Origin: Azovibrio restrictus DSM 23866 | Lineage (GTDB): Bacteria; Pseudomonadota; Gammaproteobacteria; Burkholderiales; Rhodocyclaceae | Assembly: GCF_000429665.1 (NCBI RefSeq) | Contig: NZ_KE386938.1 | Span: forward strand, 78,678 to 142,677 | Direction of reading: 5' to 3' | DNA: 64,000 nt | Shown here: in pieces, positions 51,906 through 60,290 of the stretch | Layout: each line of letters opens with the position of its first letter | Position numbering within the stretch: position 1 is the stretch's first letter | The notes under the pieces: generated by a model | What the model was told of the DNA's origin: nothing | Database searches by the model: none | What the model saw: the letters and a program-made list of their open reading frames with translations, nothing else | Made by a program: the position numbers and the translations under genes

Positions 51906-52586
51906 TCAGCCCTCCAGGCGCCCGTCCACCAGGTGGATCTGGCGCCCGGTGCGGGCCGCCAGACCGGCGTCGTGGGTCACGGTGATCACTGTCTGACCCC
52001 GGGCTGCCAGGCTGGAGAAGATGTCGAACACGATCTGCCCATTGCGGGAATCCAGATTGCCCGTGGGCTCGTCGGCCAGCAGGATCAGGGGATCATTGGC
52101 CAGGGCCCGGGCAATCGCCACTCGCTGCCGCTGACCGCCGGAAAGCTGGTCCGGGCGCTTGTCGTGGCCGCTTTCCAGGCCCAGTTCCGTGAGTAGCTGC
52201 CCGGCCCGGGCGCGCATGGCGTCTTCTTCCAGGCGGCCCAGCTTCTGCATGGGGATCATCACGTTCTGCAGCAGGGTGAATTCCGGCAGCAGGAAATGGA
52301 ACTGGAACACGAAGCCCAGCTTGCCCAGGCGCAGCCGGGCCAGGGCCGCGCGCTCCAGCCGCGCCGTGTCCTGGCCGTCTATCCACAGCTCCCCGGCCGT
52401 GGGCGTGTCCAGGAGGCCGAGCAGGTAGAGCAGGGAGGACTTGCCCGAGCCCGAGGGGCCGGTGATGGCCACGAACTCGCCTGCCTCGATGCGCAGGTCG
52501 ATGTCCTGCACCAGGGGCACGGGTTGCGGGCCGTCGTTCAGGATGCGGCTCAGCTTGCGGGTTTCCACCAGGGGCCGGGGCTGCAT
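51906..52586 (-). CDS. ABC transporter ATP-binding protein (LolD/MacB type)
   Basis: A 226-residue ATPase with Walker A GPSGSGKSS near residue 40, signature LSGGQRQRVAIARAL, Walker B LILLADEPTGNLD and a C-terminal His in VTHD. Family features match LolD, MacB and FtsE-like exporters. Its start overlaps the permease stop by one base. Together with the permease and adaptor genes it forms a three-gene export system. Confidence 0.9.
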   Translation of the reverse strand: MQPRPLVETRKLSRILNDGPQPVPLVQDIDLRIEAGEFVAITGPSGSGKSSLLYLLGLLDTPTAGELWIDGQDTARLERAALARLRLGKLGFVFQFHFLLPEFTLLQNVMIPMQKLGRLEEDAMRARAGQLLTELGLESGHDKRPDQLSGGQRQRVAIARALANDPLILLADEPTGNLDSRNGQIVFDIFSSLAARGQTVITVTHDAGLAARTGRQIHLVDGRLEG

Positions 52587-53827
52587 CAGGCGGCCCCCCG
52601 GATGATGTCCACCGGGTTCAGGCGGGCGGCCTTCCGGGCCGGCAGCCAGGCGGCGAAGATGGCCGAAAGCAGGGCGAAGGCCGCTGCCACCCCGTAGGGT
52701 TGCAGGCCCCGGTCGAGGATGAAGCCGTTGGTGCGCACGAATCCCTCCATGTTGAAGCGGATGCCGGCAAGCATTTCCGTCAGTCCGTAGCCCAGGAGCC
52801 AGCCTGCCACGGTGCCGATCAGGCCCAGGATCAGGCCCTGGATCATGAACACGGCGCGGATGTCGGCCTCCGACAGGCCGATGGACTTGAGGATGGCGAT
52901 ATCCCGGCGCTTCTCGTTGATCACCGTGGAGATGATGTTGAAGATGCCGAAGGCGGCCACCACCAGGATGGCCCCCACCGCTGAATACATCACCCCGTTC
53001 TGGACCTTGAACAGGCCCAGCACGTTGGAGTAGCTCTCCTCCCAGGATTCCGCCTTGTAGCCGAAGCGGCCTTCCAGCTCCTGGGCCACCTGGCGGGCCA
53101 GGGTGACGTCGGGGATGCGGATGCGCACCTGGTTGATCACATTGGCCCGGTTGGCCAGCACCTGGGCCTTCTTGATCAGGCTGTAGGACTCGAAATTGTC
53201 CAGGGCCGTGACCCCGGTATTGAAGATGCCCACCACCTTCATCTTCAGCACGGCCCCCACCGGGGAAGTGACCGAGAGCATCTCGCCCAGGCCTATACCC
53301 AGCTTCTTGGCCAGGCCGGCGCCGATGATGACCCCGTTGGCATTGCTGTAGAGGGCGTCCAGGCTGCCCTCCACCATGTCCTGAGCGAGCTGGGTGACGC
53401 GCACTTCCTTTTTGGGGTCTATGCCCACCAGGGTGGCGGCAATGTCCCGGGAACCGTAGCGGAAGAACACCTGGGTGCGCAGGGTGGGGGCGCTGGCATA
53501 GGGGCCATCCTCCAGGGCGGCGAGGATTTCCCGGGAGTTGCGGATGCCCTTCAGCTCGTCCCGGGGCTTGAGCCCCTCCAGGCGCACCGCGCCCCGGGGG
53601 TAACGCAGGTCCACCGGCTGGCGCTCCGGGTCCCGGAACTCGTCCTTGATGATGATGTGGGGCCAGCTGTCGATCACCTGGGTGACGAAGTATTTCTGGA
53701 AGCCGCCCATCAGGGCCATCATGGCGATGAAGAAACCCACCCCCAGGGCCACCCCGGCCACGGAGACCAGGGTCTGCCGCTTGCGCTGTCCCAGGTGGCC
53801 CAGGGCCAGTTCGAGCACCAGGCCCAT
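52586..53827 (-). CDS. ABC transporter permease, LolC/LolE-MacB (FtsX) type
   Basis: A 413-residue membrane protein with one N-terminal helix (about 18-40), a periplasmic MacB_PCD-like domain (about 45-270) and three C-terminal helices typical of FtsX permeases. Motifs include INEKRRDIAILKSIGLSE (the coupling segment) and the terminal AWLPARKAARLNPVDIIRG. It begins after GGAGG, eight bases upstream of the ATG. Cargo is unknown. Confidence 0.9.
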   Translation of the reverse strand: MGLVLELALGHLGQRKRQTLVSVAGVALGVGFFIAMMALMGGFQKYFVTQVIDSWPHIIIKDEFRDPERQPVDLRYPRGAVRLEGLKPRDELKGIRNSREILAALEDGPYASAPTLRTQVFFRYGSRDIAATLVGIDPKKEVRVTQLAQDMVEGSLDALYSNANGVIIGAGLAKKLGIGLGEMLSVTSPVGAVLKMKVVGIFNTGVTALDNFESYSLIKKAQVLANRANVINQVRIRIPDVTLARQVAQELEGRFGYKAESWEESYSNVLGLFKVQNGVMYSAVGAILVVAAFGIFNIISTVINEKRRDIAILKSIGLSEADIRAVFMIQGLILGLIGTVAGWLLGYGLTEMLAGIRFNMEGFVRTNGFILDRGLQPYGVAAAFALLSAIFAAWLPARKAARLNPVDIIRGAA

Positions 53828-53886
53828 CTCAGTTGCCTCCGGCGGGCGGCGAGGCCCGGAGCGGGGGGCGGTTGCCGGGCCTCATC

Positions 53887-54888
53887 TCAGCGGGGCCGGA
53901 CCCGGTCACCGGCCTTGAGGCCGGCCGGGGGGGCGACGATGAGCTCGGCGTCGGGGGCCAGGCCGGCAAGAATTTCCACCTGTTCCCGGCCGCGCACCCC
54001 CACTTCCACGGGCACCGGGTGCACCCGGCCCGCCTCCAGGGTCAAGACTTCCCTGCCCTTGAGGCTGCCCAGGGGGACCAGCAGGGCATCGGCGGCTTCC
54101 CGGATGATCACATTCACTTCCACGGTCATGCCGGTTTTCAGGGGGGTCTGATCGGGCAGGGCGATGCGCACCCGGTAGTTCTTGTTGATCGGGTCCCCCT
54201 TCTCGGTGATTTCGCCCACCTGTCCTTCGATGACCTGGCCCGGCAGCCCGTCCGCCTTGATCAGGGCCTTCTGGCCGGGGCGCACGCGCAGGATGTCTTC
54301 CTCATCCACGTCGGCCGTGATGCGCAGGGGGCGGGGAGCGCCCACCCAGAACAGCACCTGTCCGGCACTCACCATCTCGCCGATTTCCCCGTCCTGGCGC
54401 AGCACCACGCCCTCCATTGGTGCGCGCAGCACCGTTTCGGCCAGAGGCTTCCGGGCCCCGTCCACTGCCGCCTCGGCCTGGCGCAGGTCGGCCCGGAGCC
54501 GGTCCAGGGTGGCGGCACTGATGAAACCCCGGGCCACCAGGGCTTCCTGGCGGCGCAGATCCTGGCGCAGGTAGTCCCGCCGGGTGGCGAGCTGCTCCAG
54601 GTTGCCCCGAGCTTCCCGGTCGTCGAGCTGGGCCAGGGCCTCGCCCGCCTGCACCGGGTCTCCGTCCCGCTTCAGGATGGCCTGCAGCCGGGCGGCGGCC
54701 AGGGGCCCGACCCGGGCCATCAGCACCGGTTCCACGGTACCGGTGGCATAGACGGCCTCCACTGCCGGTCCCCGGGTCGGACGGGCGGTGTCCACCCGGG
54801 GACCCCGGCCCAGGGCCAGATAAGCGCCGATTCCGGCCAGGAGCAGCAGGGGCAGGAGCCAGCGCAGGGTTTTGGGGAATTTTTTCAT
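53887..54888 (-). CDS. Periplasmic adaptor (HlyD/MacA-like membrane-fusion protein)
   Basis: A 333-residue membrane-anchored adaptor. One N-terminal helix (about 10-27, LLPLLLLAGIGAYLAL) is followed by a biotinyl-lipoyl-like half-motif, a coiled-coil hairpin (about 95-150), and beta-barrel domains. The arrangement adaptor-permease-ATPase is that of MacAB-type efflux pumps, so a drug, peptide or lipid exporter with an unlinked TolC-like channel is likely. It is 59 bases upstream of the permease gene. Confidence 0.88.
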   Translation of the reverse strand: MKKFPKTLRWLLPLLLLAGIGAYLALGRGPRVDTARPTRGPAVEAVYATGTVEPVLMARVGPLAAARLQAILKRDGDPVQAGEALAQLDDREARGNLEQLATRRDYLRQDLRRQEALVARGFISAATLDRLRADLRQAEAAVDGARKPLAETVLRAPMEGVVLRQDGEIGEMVSAGQVLFWVGAPRPLRITADVDEEDILRVRPGQKALIKADGLPGQVIEGQVGEITEKGDPINKNYRVRIALPDQTPLKTGMTVEVNVIIREAADALLVPLGSLKGREVLTLEAGRVHPVPVEVGVRGREQVEILAGLAPDAELIVAPPAGLKAGDRVRPR

Positions 54889-55006
54889 GATCAGGGTTTT
54901 CTAATTTGGCGCCATTTTAATCACATCAGGCACGGCTGATGCTTGGAAGCCGCCAAGGGGCCTGGAAAACCCCCGCTTCGCAGTCTTTCCTACAAAGGAG
55001 CGCATC

Positions 55007-55966
55007 ATGGCAAGCATGCATATTCCCCTGGCCGACTACCGTACCATCTATGCCGTCGAAGCCGTTGAAAAAGCCATGGAAGAGACGGGCGCCCAGCGCA
55101 ACGAATCCCTCAATGCCCTCTACGACCGGATGAAGAAACTGGGCGGCGTGCGTTACGTCATCAAGCCCTCGGCCACCGACAGCCTGGACCCCCTCTACGA
55201 GCAGTGCCCCAACTTTTCCGAGGTGGTGGACGACCTGAAGAAGTACCTGGCCCTGGCCGTGTCCGGCAACGAGCCCATGCACTTCACGCCGATCCTGCTG
55301 CTGGGCGAGCCGGGGGTGGGCAAGACCCACTTCGCCAAGGCCCTGGCCCGGCAGCTGTCCACCGGCTATGAATTCGTCTCCATGAGTTCCCTGACGGCGG
55401 GCTGGATTCTTTCCGGCGCCTCCTCCCAGTGGAACAACGCCAAGCCGGGCAAGGTGGCCCAGGCCCTGATCGAAGGGGAGTACGCCAACCCGGTAGTGGT
55501 GCTGGACGAGGTGGACAAGGCCGGGGGCGACCACCGCTACGATCCCCTGGGGGCCCTCTACGGCCTCCTGGAGCAGGAGACCGCCAGCCACTTCAAGGAT
55601 GAATTCGTGGAAGTGGACATGGACGCCAGCCACATCCTCTGGGTATCCACCGCCAACGAGGCCCGGCATCTGCCCGAACCCATCCTGTCCCGCATGCTGG
55701 TGTATGAAATCCCCCGTCCCGACCAGGATGCGGCACGGGCCATTGCCGCCCAGCTCTACCGGGATCTGGTGGGCGCCCACGACTGGGGCTTTGCCCCGGA
55801 GCCCGGGGACGACGTGCTCGACTGCATGGCCGCCCTGCCGCCCCGGGACATGCGCAAGGCCCTGCTGGCCGCCTTCGGCAATGCCAAGCTGGCAGGCCGG
55901 GACACGTTGCAGCCCGGAGACCTGGAAAGCACCCGGCCCGGCCGCAGCCGGCGCATGGGTTTCTGA
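55007..55966 (+). CDS. AAA ATPase related to the Lon ATPase domain
   Basis: A 319-residue stand-alone AAA protein. The N-terminal ~85 residues are helical and unrecognised. Walker A is GEPGVGKTH (near 100), Walker B is VVVLDEVDKAGG, sensor 1 is WVSTAN, and the arginine-finger region reads EPILSRML. The EVDKAG form and spacing resemble the Lon protease AAA module, but no protease domain follows. An AAAGGAG site precedes the ATG. It is not in an obvious operon, so its substrate is unknown. Confidence 0.85.
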   Translation: MASMHIPLADYRTIYAVEAVEKAMEETGAQRNESLNALYDRMKKLGGVRYVIKPSATDSLDPLYEQCPNFSEVVDDLKKYLALAVSGNEPMHFTPILLLGEPGVGKTHFAKALARQLSTGYEFVSMSSLTAGWILSGASSQWNNAKPGKVAQALIEGEYANPVVVLDEVDKAGGDHRYDPLGALYGLLEQETASHFKDEFVEVDMDASHILWVSTANEARHLPEPILSRMLVYEIPRPDQDAARAIAAQLYRDLVGAHDWGFAPEPGDDVLDCMAALPPRDMRKALLAAFGNAKLAGRDTLQPGDLESTRPGRSRRMGF

Positions 55967-55978
55967 AGCGGGGCCACG

Positions 55979-57136
55979 CTACAGGGCGTGGCTCCGGTCG
56001 CCCCGGGCAAAGCCCAGCAGGGGCTGGGCCAGGCCCTTGCCCATGGCGATCACCTTGAACAGCTCCCCCATCTCCTGGGGCTGCACCAGTTTCTGCACCG
56101 CGGCGGCGGCCTTGAGATAGGGCAGGCTGCCAGGTTCCAGGGCTTCCAGGGCCTGGAGCAGGCCGCAGTTGAAGAGGAACTGGGCCTGGCTGGTGTAGCC
56201 CAGCAGCTCCAGCCCGGCCGGGAAGGCGGCGGCGATGATGCCGGTGAAATCCACGTGGGCGGTGATGTCCTGCAGGCCCGGCAGGTAGAAGGGGTCCGGG
56301 TGGGCCTGGTGACGGTAATGGCACATCAGGGTGCCCCCATGCCGCTGGGGGTGGTAGAACTCCCGCCGGGGAAAGCCGTAGTCGATCAGCAGCAGGGCCC
56401 CCTGCTGCAGCCGTTCCCCCCAGGTGGCGGCCCAGGCCGGACCGGCCAGCAGCAGCTCGCTGGAAAAACCGGGCGGCAGCAGGCACTCCCCGGCCACCGC
56501 CACGGCCTCCTCCAGCACCCGGCCTGTGGCCGGACGCTCCTGCCAGACGAACTGGCCGGCCCCGTCCAGGCTCACCCCCTTTTCCAGGATGGTTCCGTCC
56601 TGCCAGGTGACGCAATGCACGGGCATGGCATCCAGCACCTCGTTGCCGAGCACCAGGCCGCTGCAGGCGGCGGGCAGTTCGTCCAGCCAGTACACCCGTT
56701 CGAGCAGATGCGGGGCCCGTTGCGTCAGGGTCTGGTGCTGGCGCTGGCGGAGGTCGGCGGAAACATCCAGGATGCCGTAGCTGTCCGGCAGCTGGCCCAG
56801 GGCCTCCAGGGCCAGCAGCAGATCGGCGGCCAGGCGTCCCGAACCGGCCCCGGCCTCGATGATGTGGGGGCGGCTCAGGGCCATCACCTGGGCCGCCTGC
56901 TGGGCCAGGGCCCGGGCGAACAGGGGGGTGAGCTCCGGCGCCGTGACGAAGTCCCCGGCGGCGCCGAACTTGCGCGCTCCGGCCGTGTAGTAGCCCAGGC
57001 CCGGGGCGTAGAGGGCCTCGGCCATGAACTCGGCGAAGGGAATCCAGCCGCCGGCAGCGGCAATCCTGGCCTGCAGGGTGGCGGTCAGTTGCTGGCTGTG
57101 TTGCAGGGCTTCGGGGCTGGGGGCGGGCAGGGACAT
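55979..57136 (-). CDS. SAM-dependent methyltransferase, NDUFAF7/MidA family
   Basis: A 385-residue protein of the NDUFAF7 (MidA) family. The mitochondrial member methylates an arginine in a complex I subunit. Motifs are GGWIPFAEFMAEALYAPGLG at the start, SAM site EAGAGSGRLAADLL, and GNEVLDAMPVH. The start at 57136 (MSLPAPSPEA) is chosen because upstream codons are non-conserved. It is divergent from the pteridine reductase gene. The bacterial substrate is not known. Confidence 0.87.
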   Translation of the reverse strand: MSLPAPSPEALQHSQQLTATLQARIAAAGGWIPFAEFMAEALYAPGLGYYTAGARKFGAAGDFVTAPELTPLFARALAQQAAQVMALSRPHIIEAGAGSGRLAADLLLALEALGQLPDSYGILDVSADLRQRQHQTLTQRAPHLLERVYWLDELPAACSGLVLGNEVLDAMPVHCVTWQDGTILEKGVSLDGAGQFVWQERPATGRVLEEAVAVAGECLLPPGFSSELLLAGPAWAATWGERLQQGALLLIDYGFPRREFYHPQRHGGTLMCHYRHQAHPDPFYLPGLQDITAHVDFTGIIAAAFPAGLELLGYTSQAQFLFNCGLLQALEALEPGSLPYLKAAAAVQKLVQPQEMGELFKVIAMGKGLAQPLLGFARGDRSHAL

Positions 57137-57195
57137 GGGCGGCGGGAGCGGGTGCGAAGGCCGGGATTTTAGCCTTTGTGTTCCGGGGGATGGCG

Positions 57196-57201
57196 TAAAA
57201 T
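57196..57201 (+). promoter_or_regulatory. TAAAAT -10-like element close to the pteridine reductase start
   Basis: A TAAAAT hexamer lies eight bases before the ATG, preceded by a weak CTTTGT 16 bases upstream. If active, the transcript would be nearly leaderless, in line with the absence of a ribosome binding site. Confidence 0.35.
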
Positions 57202-57209
57202 GCGGGCCC

Positions 57210-57974
57210 ATGGCGATCCTGGTCAATCCCCTGCCCCTGAAGGGCAAAACCGTGCTCATCACCGGTGCGTCCCGGCGCATCGGCGCCTGCACGGCCCGCT
57301 TCCTGCACGGGGCCGGCGCCCACCTGGCCCTGCACTACCGCAAGGACCAGGAAGGGGCCCAGGCCCTGGCCGCGGAACTGGAGCGCGAGGGCCCCGGCAG
57401 CGTGCGCTGCTATGGGGCCGACCTGCGCGAGGTGGCGGCCCTGGAGGCCATGGTGGCGGCGGTGGTGGCCGATTTCGGCGGCCTGGATGCCCTGGTGAAT
57501 AACGCCTCCAGCTTCTTTCCCACCCCCCTGGGCAGTATCGACGAGGCGGCCTGGGACGATCTGGTGGGCAGCAACTTCAAGGCGCCCCTGTTCCTCTCCC
57601 AGGCGGTGGCCCCCCACCTGCGCCAGCGGCAGGGGGTGATCGTGAACATCACCGACGTCCATGCGGAGCGCCCCCTGGCCGGTTATGCCCTGTATTCGGC
57701 TGCCAAGGGGGCCCTGCTGACCCTGACCCGGGCCCTGGCCCAGGAGCTGGGGCCGGAGGTGCGGGTCAATGCCGTGGCCCCGGGAGCCATCCTGTGGCCG
57801 GAAGACGGGCAGTTGGCCGGCCCGGAGCGCCAGGCCATCGTCGATCACAGCCTGCTGAAGCGGGAAGGCAGCCCCGAGGACATCGCCCGGGCCGTGCGCT
57901 TCCTGCTCGCCGAGGCCCCCTATGTGACCGGCCAGGTCATCAACGTGGATGGGGGCCGTACGGCCCACCTGTAA
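57210..57974 (+). CDS. Pteridine reductase (FolM/PTR1-type SDR)
   Basis: A 254-residue short-chain dehydrogenase. The cofactor motif TGASRRIG (18-25) has the Arg typical of NADPH-dependent pteridine reductases. NNASSFF, the catalytic YSAAK and the ending VTGQVINVDGGRT are further marks. It probably reduces dihydro- to tetrahydropterins or folates. The start at 57210 is the family start; a longer frame upstream would enter the divergent gene region. It precedes ttcA, a neighbourhood also seen in other betaproteobacteria. Confidence 0.87.
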   Translation: MAILVNPLPLKGKTVLITGASRRIGACTARFLHGAGAHLALHYRKDQEGAQALAAELEREGPGSVRCYGADLREVAALEAMVAAVVADFGGLDALVNNASSFFPTPLGSIDEAAWDDLVGSNFKAPLFLSQAVAPHLRQRQGVIVNITDVHAERPLAGYALYSAAKGALLTLTRALAQELGPEVRVNAVAPGAILWPEDGQLAGPERQAIVDHSLLKREGSPEDIARAVRFLLAEAPYVTGQVINVDGGRTAHL

Positions 57975-57993
57975 CTGACTAGCAAGGATTTCC

Positions 57994-58863
57994 GTGGAAC
58001 GTTCCCAGACCCTGCAGCGCCTGGAAAAGTGGCTGCTGCGTGAGACCGGCAAGGCCATTGCCGACTACAACATGATCGAAGCCGGCGACACCGTGCTGGT
58101 GTGCGTTTCCGGCGGCAAGGATTCCCATACCCTGCTGCACCTGCTGCGCATCCTCCAGGCCAAGGCGCCCATCGAGTTCCGCCTGATCGCCATGAACCTG
58201 GACCAGAAGCAGCCCGGTTTTCCCGCCGACGTGCTGCCGGCCCACTTCGAGAAGATCGGCGTCGATTACCGGATCATCGAGGCCGACACCTATTCCGTGG
58301 TGAAGGAGAAGATTCCCGAGGGCAAGACCACCTGCTCTCTCTGCTCCCGCCTGCGCCGCGGCATCATCTACCGCACCGCCAAGGAACTGGGGGCCAACAA
58401 GATCGCCCTGGGCCACCACCGGGACGACATGGTGCATACCCTGTTCCTGAACCTGCTGTTCGGGGGCAAGCTCAAGTCCATGCCGCCCAAGCTGGTTACC
58501 GACGATGGCGCCCACATCGTCATCAGGCCCCTGGCCTACTGTGCCGAGGCCCAGATCGCCCGCTATTCCCGGGGCATGGAATTCCCCATCATTCCCTGCA
58601 ACCTGTGTGGTTCCCAGGAAAACCTGCAGCGCCAGAAAATTCGTGAAATGATGCAGGACTGGGACCGGCGTTTTCCCGGCCGGACCGAGGCGGTGTTTAC
58701 CGCCCTGCAGAACGTGGTGCCGTCGCACCTGGCGGACAATGGCCTGTTCGATTTCAAGGGCCTGACCCTGGAGACCCGGGTTGATGAGGGCGATATCGTC
58801 TTCGATGCCCCGGAACTGCCGCCCGTCGGGGGGTTCCCGCTCACGGTTCTGACAGAGAGCTAA
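57994..58863 (+). CDS. ttcA: tRNA 2-thiocytidine(32) synthetase TtcA
   Basis: TtcA thiolates C32 of some tRNAs using ATP and an Fe-S cluster. The 289-residue protein has the PP-loop SGGKDS (39-44), CSLCSRLRRG near 115 and CNLCGSQ near 203, which hold the cluster ligands. It starts with GTG 19 bases after the pteridine reductase stop. A perfect palindrome follows the gene. Confidence 0.95.
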   Translation: MERSQTLQRLEKWLLRETGKAIADYNMIEAGDTVLVCVSGGKDSHTLLHLLRILQAKAPIEFRLIAMNLDQKQPGFPADVLPAHFEKIGVDYRIIEADTYSVVKEKIPEGKTTCSLCSRLRRGIIYRTAKELGANKIALGHHRDDMVHTLFLNLLFGGKLKSMPPKLVTDDGAHIVIRPLAYCAEAQIARYSRGMEFPIIPCNLCGSQENLQRQKIREMMQDWDRRFPGRTEAVFTALQNVVPSHLADNGLFDFKGLTLETRVDEGDIVFDAPELPPVGGFPLTVLTES

Positions 58864-58870
58864 GACTTTA

Positions 58871-58886
58871 GTCCAATATATTGGAC
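58871..58886. promoter_or_regulatory. Perfect 16-bp palindrome, probable operator
   Basis: GTCCAATATATTGGAC is a perfect inverted repeat with no spacer. Its right end TTGGAC can act as a -35 box, 15 bases before TATGAT (58902-58907). A repressor bound here would block the promoter of the FHA gene. Confidence 0.65.
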
Positions 58887-58954
58887 GGTATAGGTTTTTG
58901 TTATGATTCGGGAACTTTATGGGGAAGAGGCCGGTTAATCCGGAGGGAATCACA

Positions 58955-59884
58955 GTGATCACCATAGTTCGCGGCGAAATCATCGGTGGAGTGCGCCTGG
59001 CCAGCCGGCTGGGTGAAAGGGAGGCCGCTCACGCAGTCGAACGCTGTCTGAAGCGTGTCGAGCGGGTGGTGGACGGGTTTCGGGGGCGTTTGCTGCGTTC
59101 CGGGGATGGCCAGATCAGCACGGCCTTTCCCACTCCTGAGGAAGCCTGTCTGGCCGCCATCGAAATGCAGCGCCGGGTGGCAGACCTGCCGCCGGCCTCG
59201 GGGGTCAAGCTCAACATCCGTCTGGGCGTCCATGAGGCCGACAGCGAGGAACAGGCCGGCCTGATCGCTTCCCAGCTCCTGGAACTGGCCCTGCCGGACC
59301 AGATCCTCTGCAGCCGCGAAATCCTGCTGGCCGTGGCCCACAGCATCGGCGTCCGGGTACGCGACCTGCACCAGGTGGAACTGAGCGGCGGCGAGGCCTT
59401 CCAGGTCATGGAGCTGATCTGGCACGACGTGGGCGAGGACGACATGCCCGCCACCCTCACCTCCACCTCCCTCCTGGCCCTGGAGGACCTGGAGCGGGGC
59501 GCGGACGCCATGAGCCGGGGCGCGCCCCCGGGCGGCTACGATGCCGGGGCAGGCAGCGGCCAGCCCAAGCTTTGCGTGCGCTACCGGGGCAAGGCCTTCC
59601 TGCTGGACGAAAAGACCCCCTTCATCACCCTGGGTCGGGAACATCACAACGATCTGGTCATCGACGACAGCAAGGCCTCCCGTCAGCATGCCCGCATCGA
59701 GCGCAAGGACGGCCGCTACTACCTGGTGGACCTGAGCACCAATGGCACCTTCGTCACCCTGGCCGGCGAACCGGAAGTGTTCCTGCGCCGGGAGAGCATG
59801 CCGCTCCGGGGCGTGGGGAGCCTGTGTTTCGGCGCTTCGGCCCGGGACCCCGAAGCCGAAAAGGCCGAGTTCGAGCATCTCTGA
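58955..59884 (+). CDS. FHA-domain protein with degenerate class III cyclase-like domain
   Basis: A 309-residue cytoplasmic protein. The first ~165 residues follow the class III nucleotide cyclase fold (SRLGEREAAHAVERCLKRV, then RLLRSGDGQISTAF). The first metal-binding Asp is absent (IVRGEI where FADI is expected), so catalysis is unlikely. A short linker leads to a C-terminal FHA domain with LGREHHNDLVI, ASRQHARI and STNGTFV, which would bind phospho-Thr peptides. The GTG at 58955 has GGAGG at a good distance; an ATG at 58919 is an alternative. No Ser/Thr kinase gene is in the window. Confidence 0.83.
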   Translation: MITIVRGEIIGGVRLASRLGEREAAHAVERCLKRVERVVDGFRGRLLRSGDGQISTAFPTPEEACLAAIEMQRRVADLPPASGVKLNIRLGVHEADSEEQAGLIASQLLELALPDQILCSREILLAVAHSIGVRVRDLHQVELSGGEAFQVMELIWHDVGEDDMPATLTSTSLLALEDLERGADAMSRGAPPGGYDAGAGSGQPKLCVRYRGKAFLLDEKTPFITLGREHHNDLVIDDSKASRQHARIERKDGRYYLVDLSTNGTFVTLAGEPEVFLRRESMPLRGVGSLCFGASARDPEAEKAEFEHL

Positions 59885-59984
59885 TTCCCTTCCGGTGGCA
59901 GCCGGCCAGCGCCGGGCTGCTGCCGGGAGCGGCAAAACCGGGCTGGTGGCGGCATAATGCAGCTTTTGCCCCAGTCCCGCGACC

Positions 59985-60290
59985 ATGAGCCACTTCAAGA
60001 AACACGTCTTCATCTGCTGTAACCAGCGTCCCGAAGGGGAGTCCTGCTGCAATAACCAGGGCGCCACGGAAATGTTCCAGTACGCCAAGAACCGGGCCCG
60101 GGAGCTGGGCCTCGATGCCGCCGGGGTGCGGGTCAACAAGGCCGGCTGCCTGGGCCGTTGCGACCAGGGGCCGGTGCTGGTGGTGTATCCCGAAGGTACC
60201 TGGTACACCTTCATCGATCAGGAGGACGTGGAGGAGATCATCCAGACCCACCTGGTCCAGGACAAGATCGTGGAGCGTCTGCAGGTATGA
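59985..60290 (+). CDS. Thioredoxin-like [2Fe-2S] ferredoxin
   Basis: A 101-residue protein of the NuoE/thioredoxin-like ferredoxin fold. Six cysteines are at 11, 12, 21, 22, 55 and 59, with the pattern CCNQRPEGESCC and KAGCLGRCDQGP; four of these would bind the 2Fe-2S cluster. Its electron partner is unknown. A CATAAT -10-like element is at 59953-59958. It overlaps the following hydrolase gene by four bases. Confidence 0.9.
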   Translation: MSHFKKHVFICCNQRPEGESCCNNQGATEMFQYAKNRARELGLDAAGVRVNKAGCLGRCDQGPVLVVYPEGTWYTFIDQEDVEEIIQTHLVQDKIVERLQV

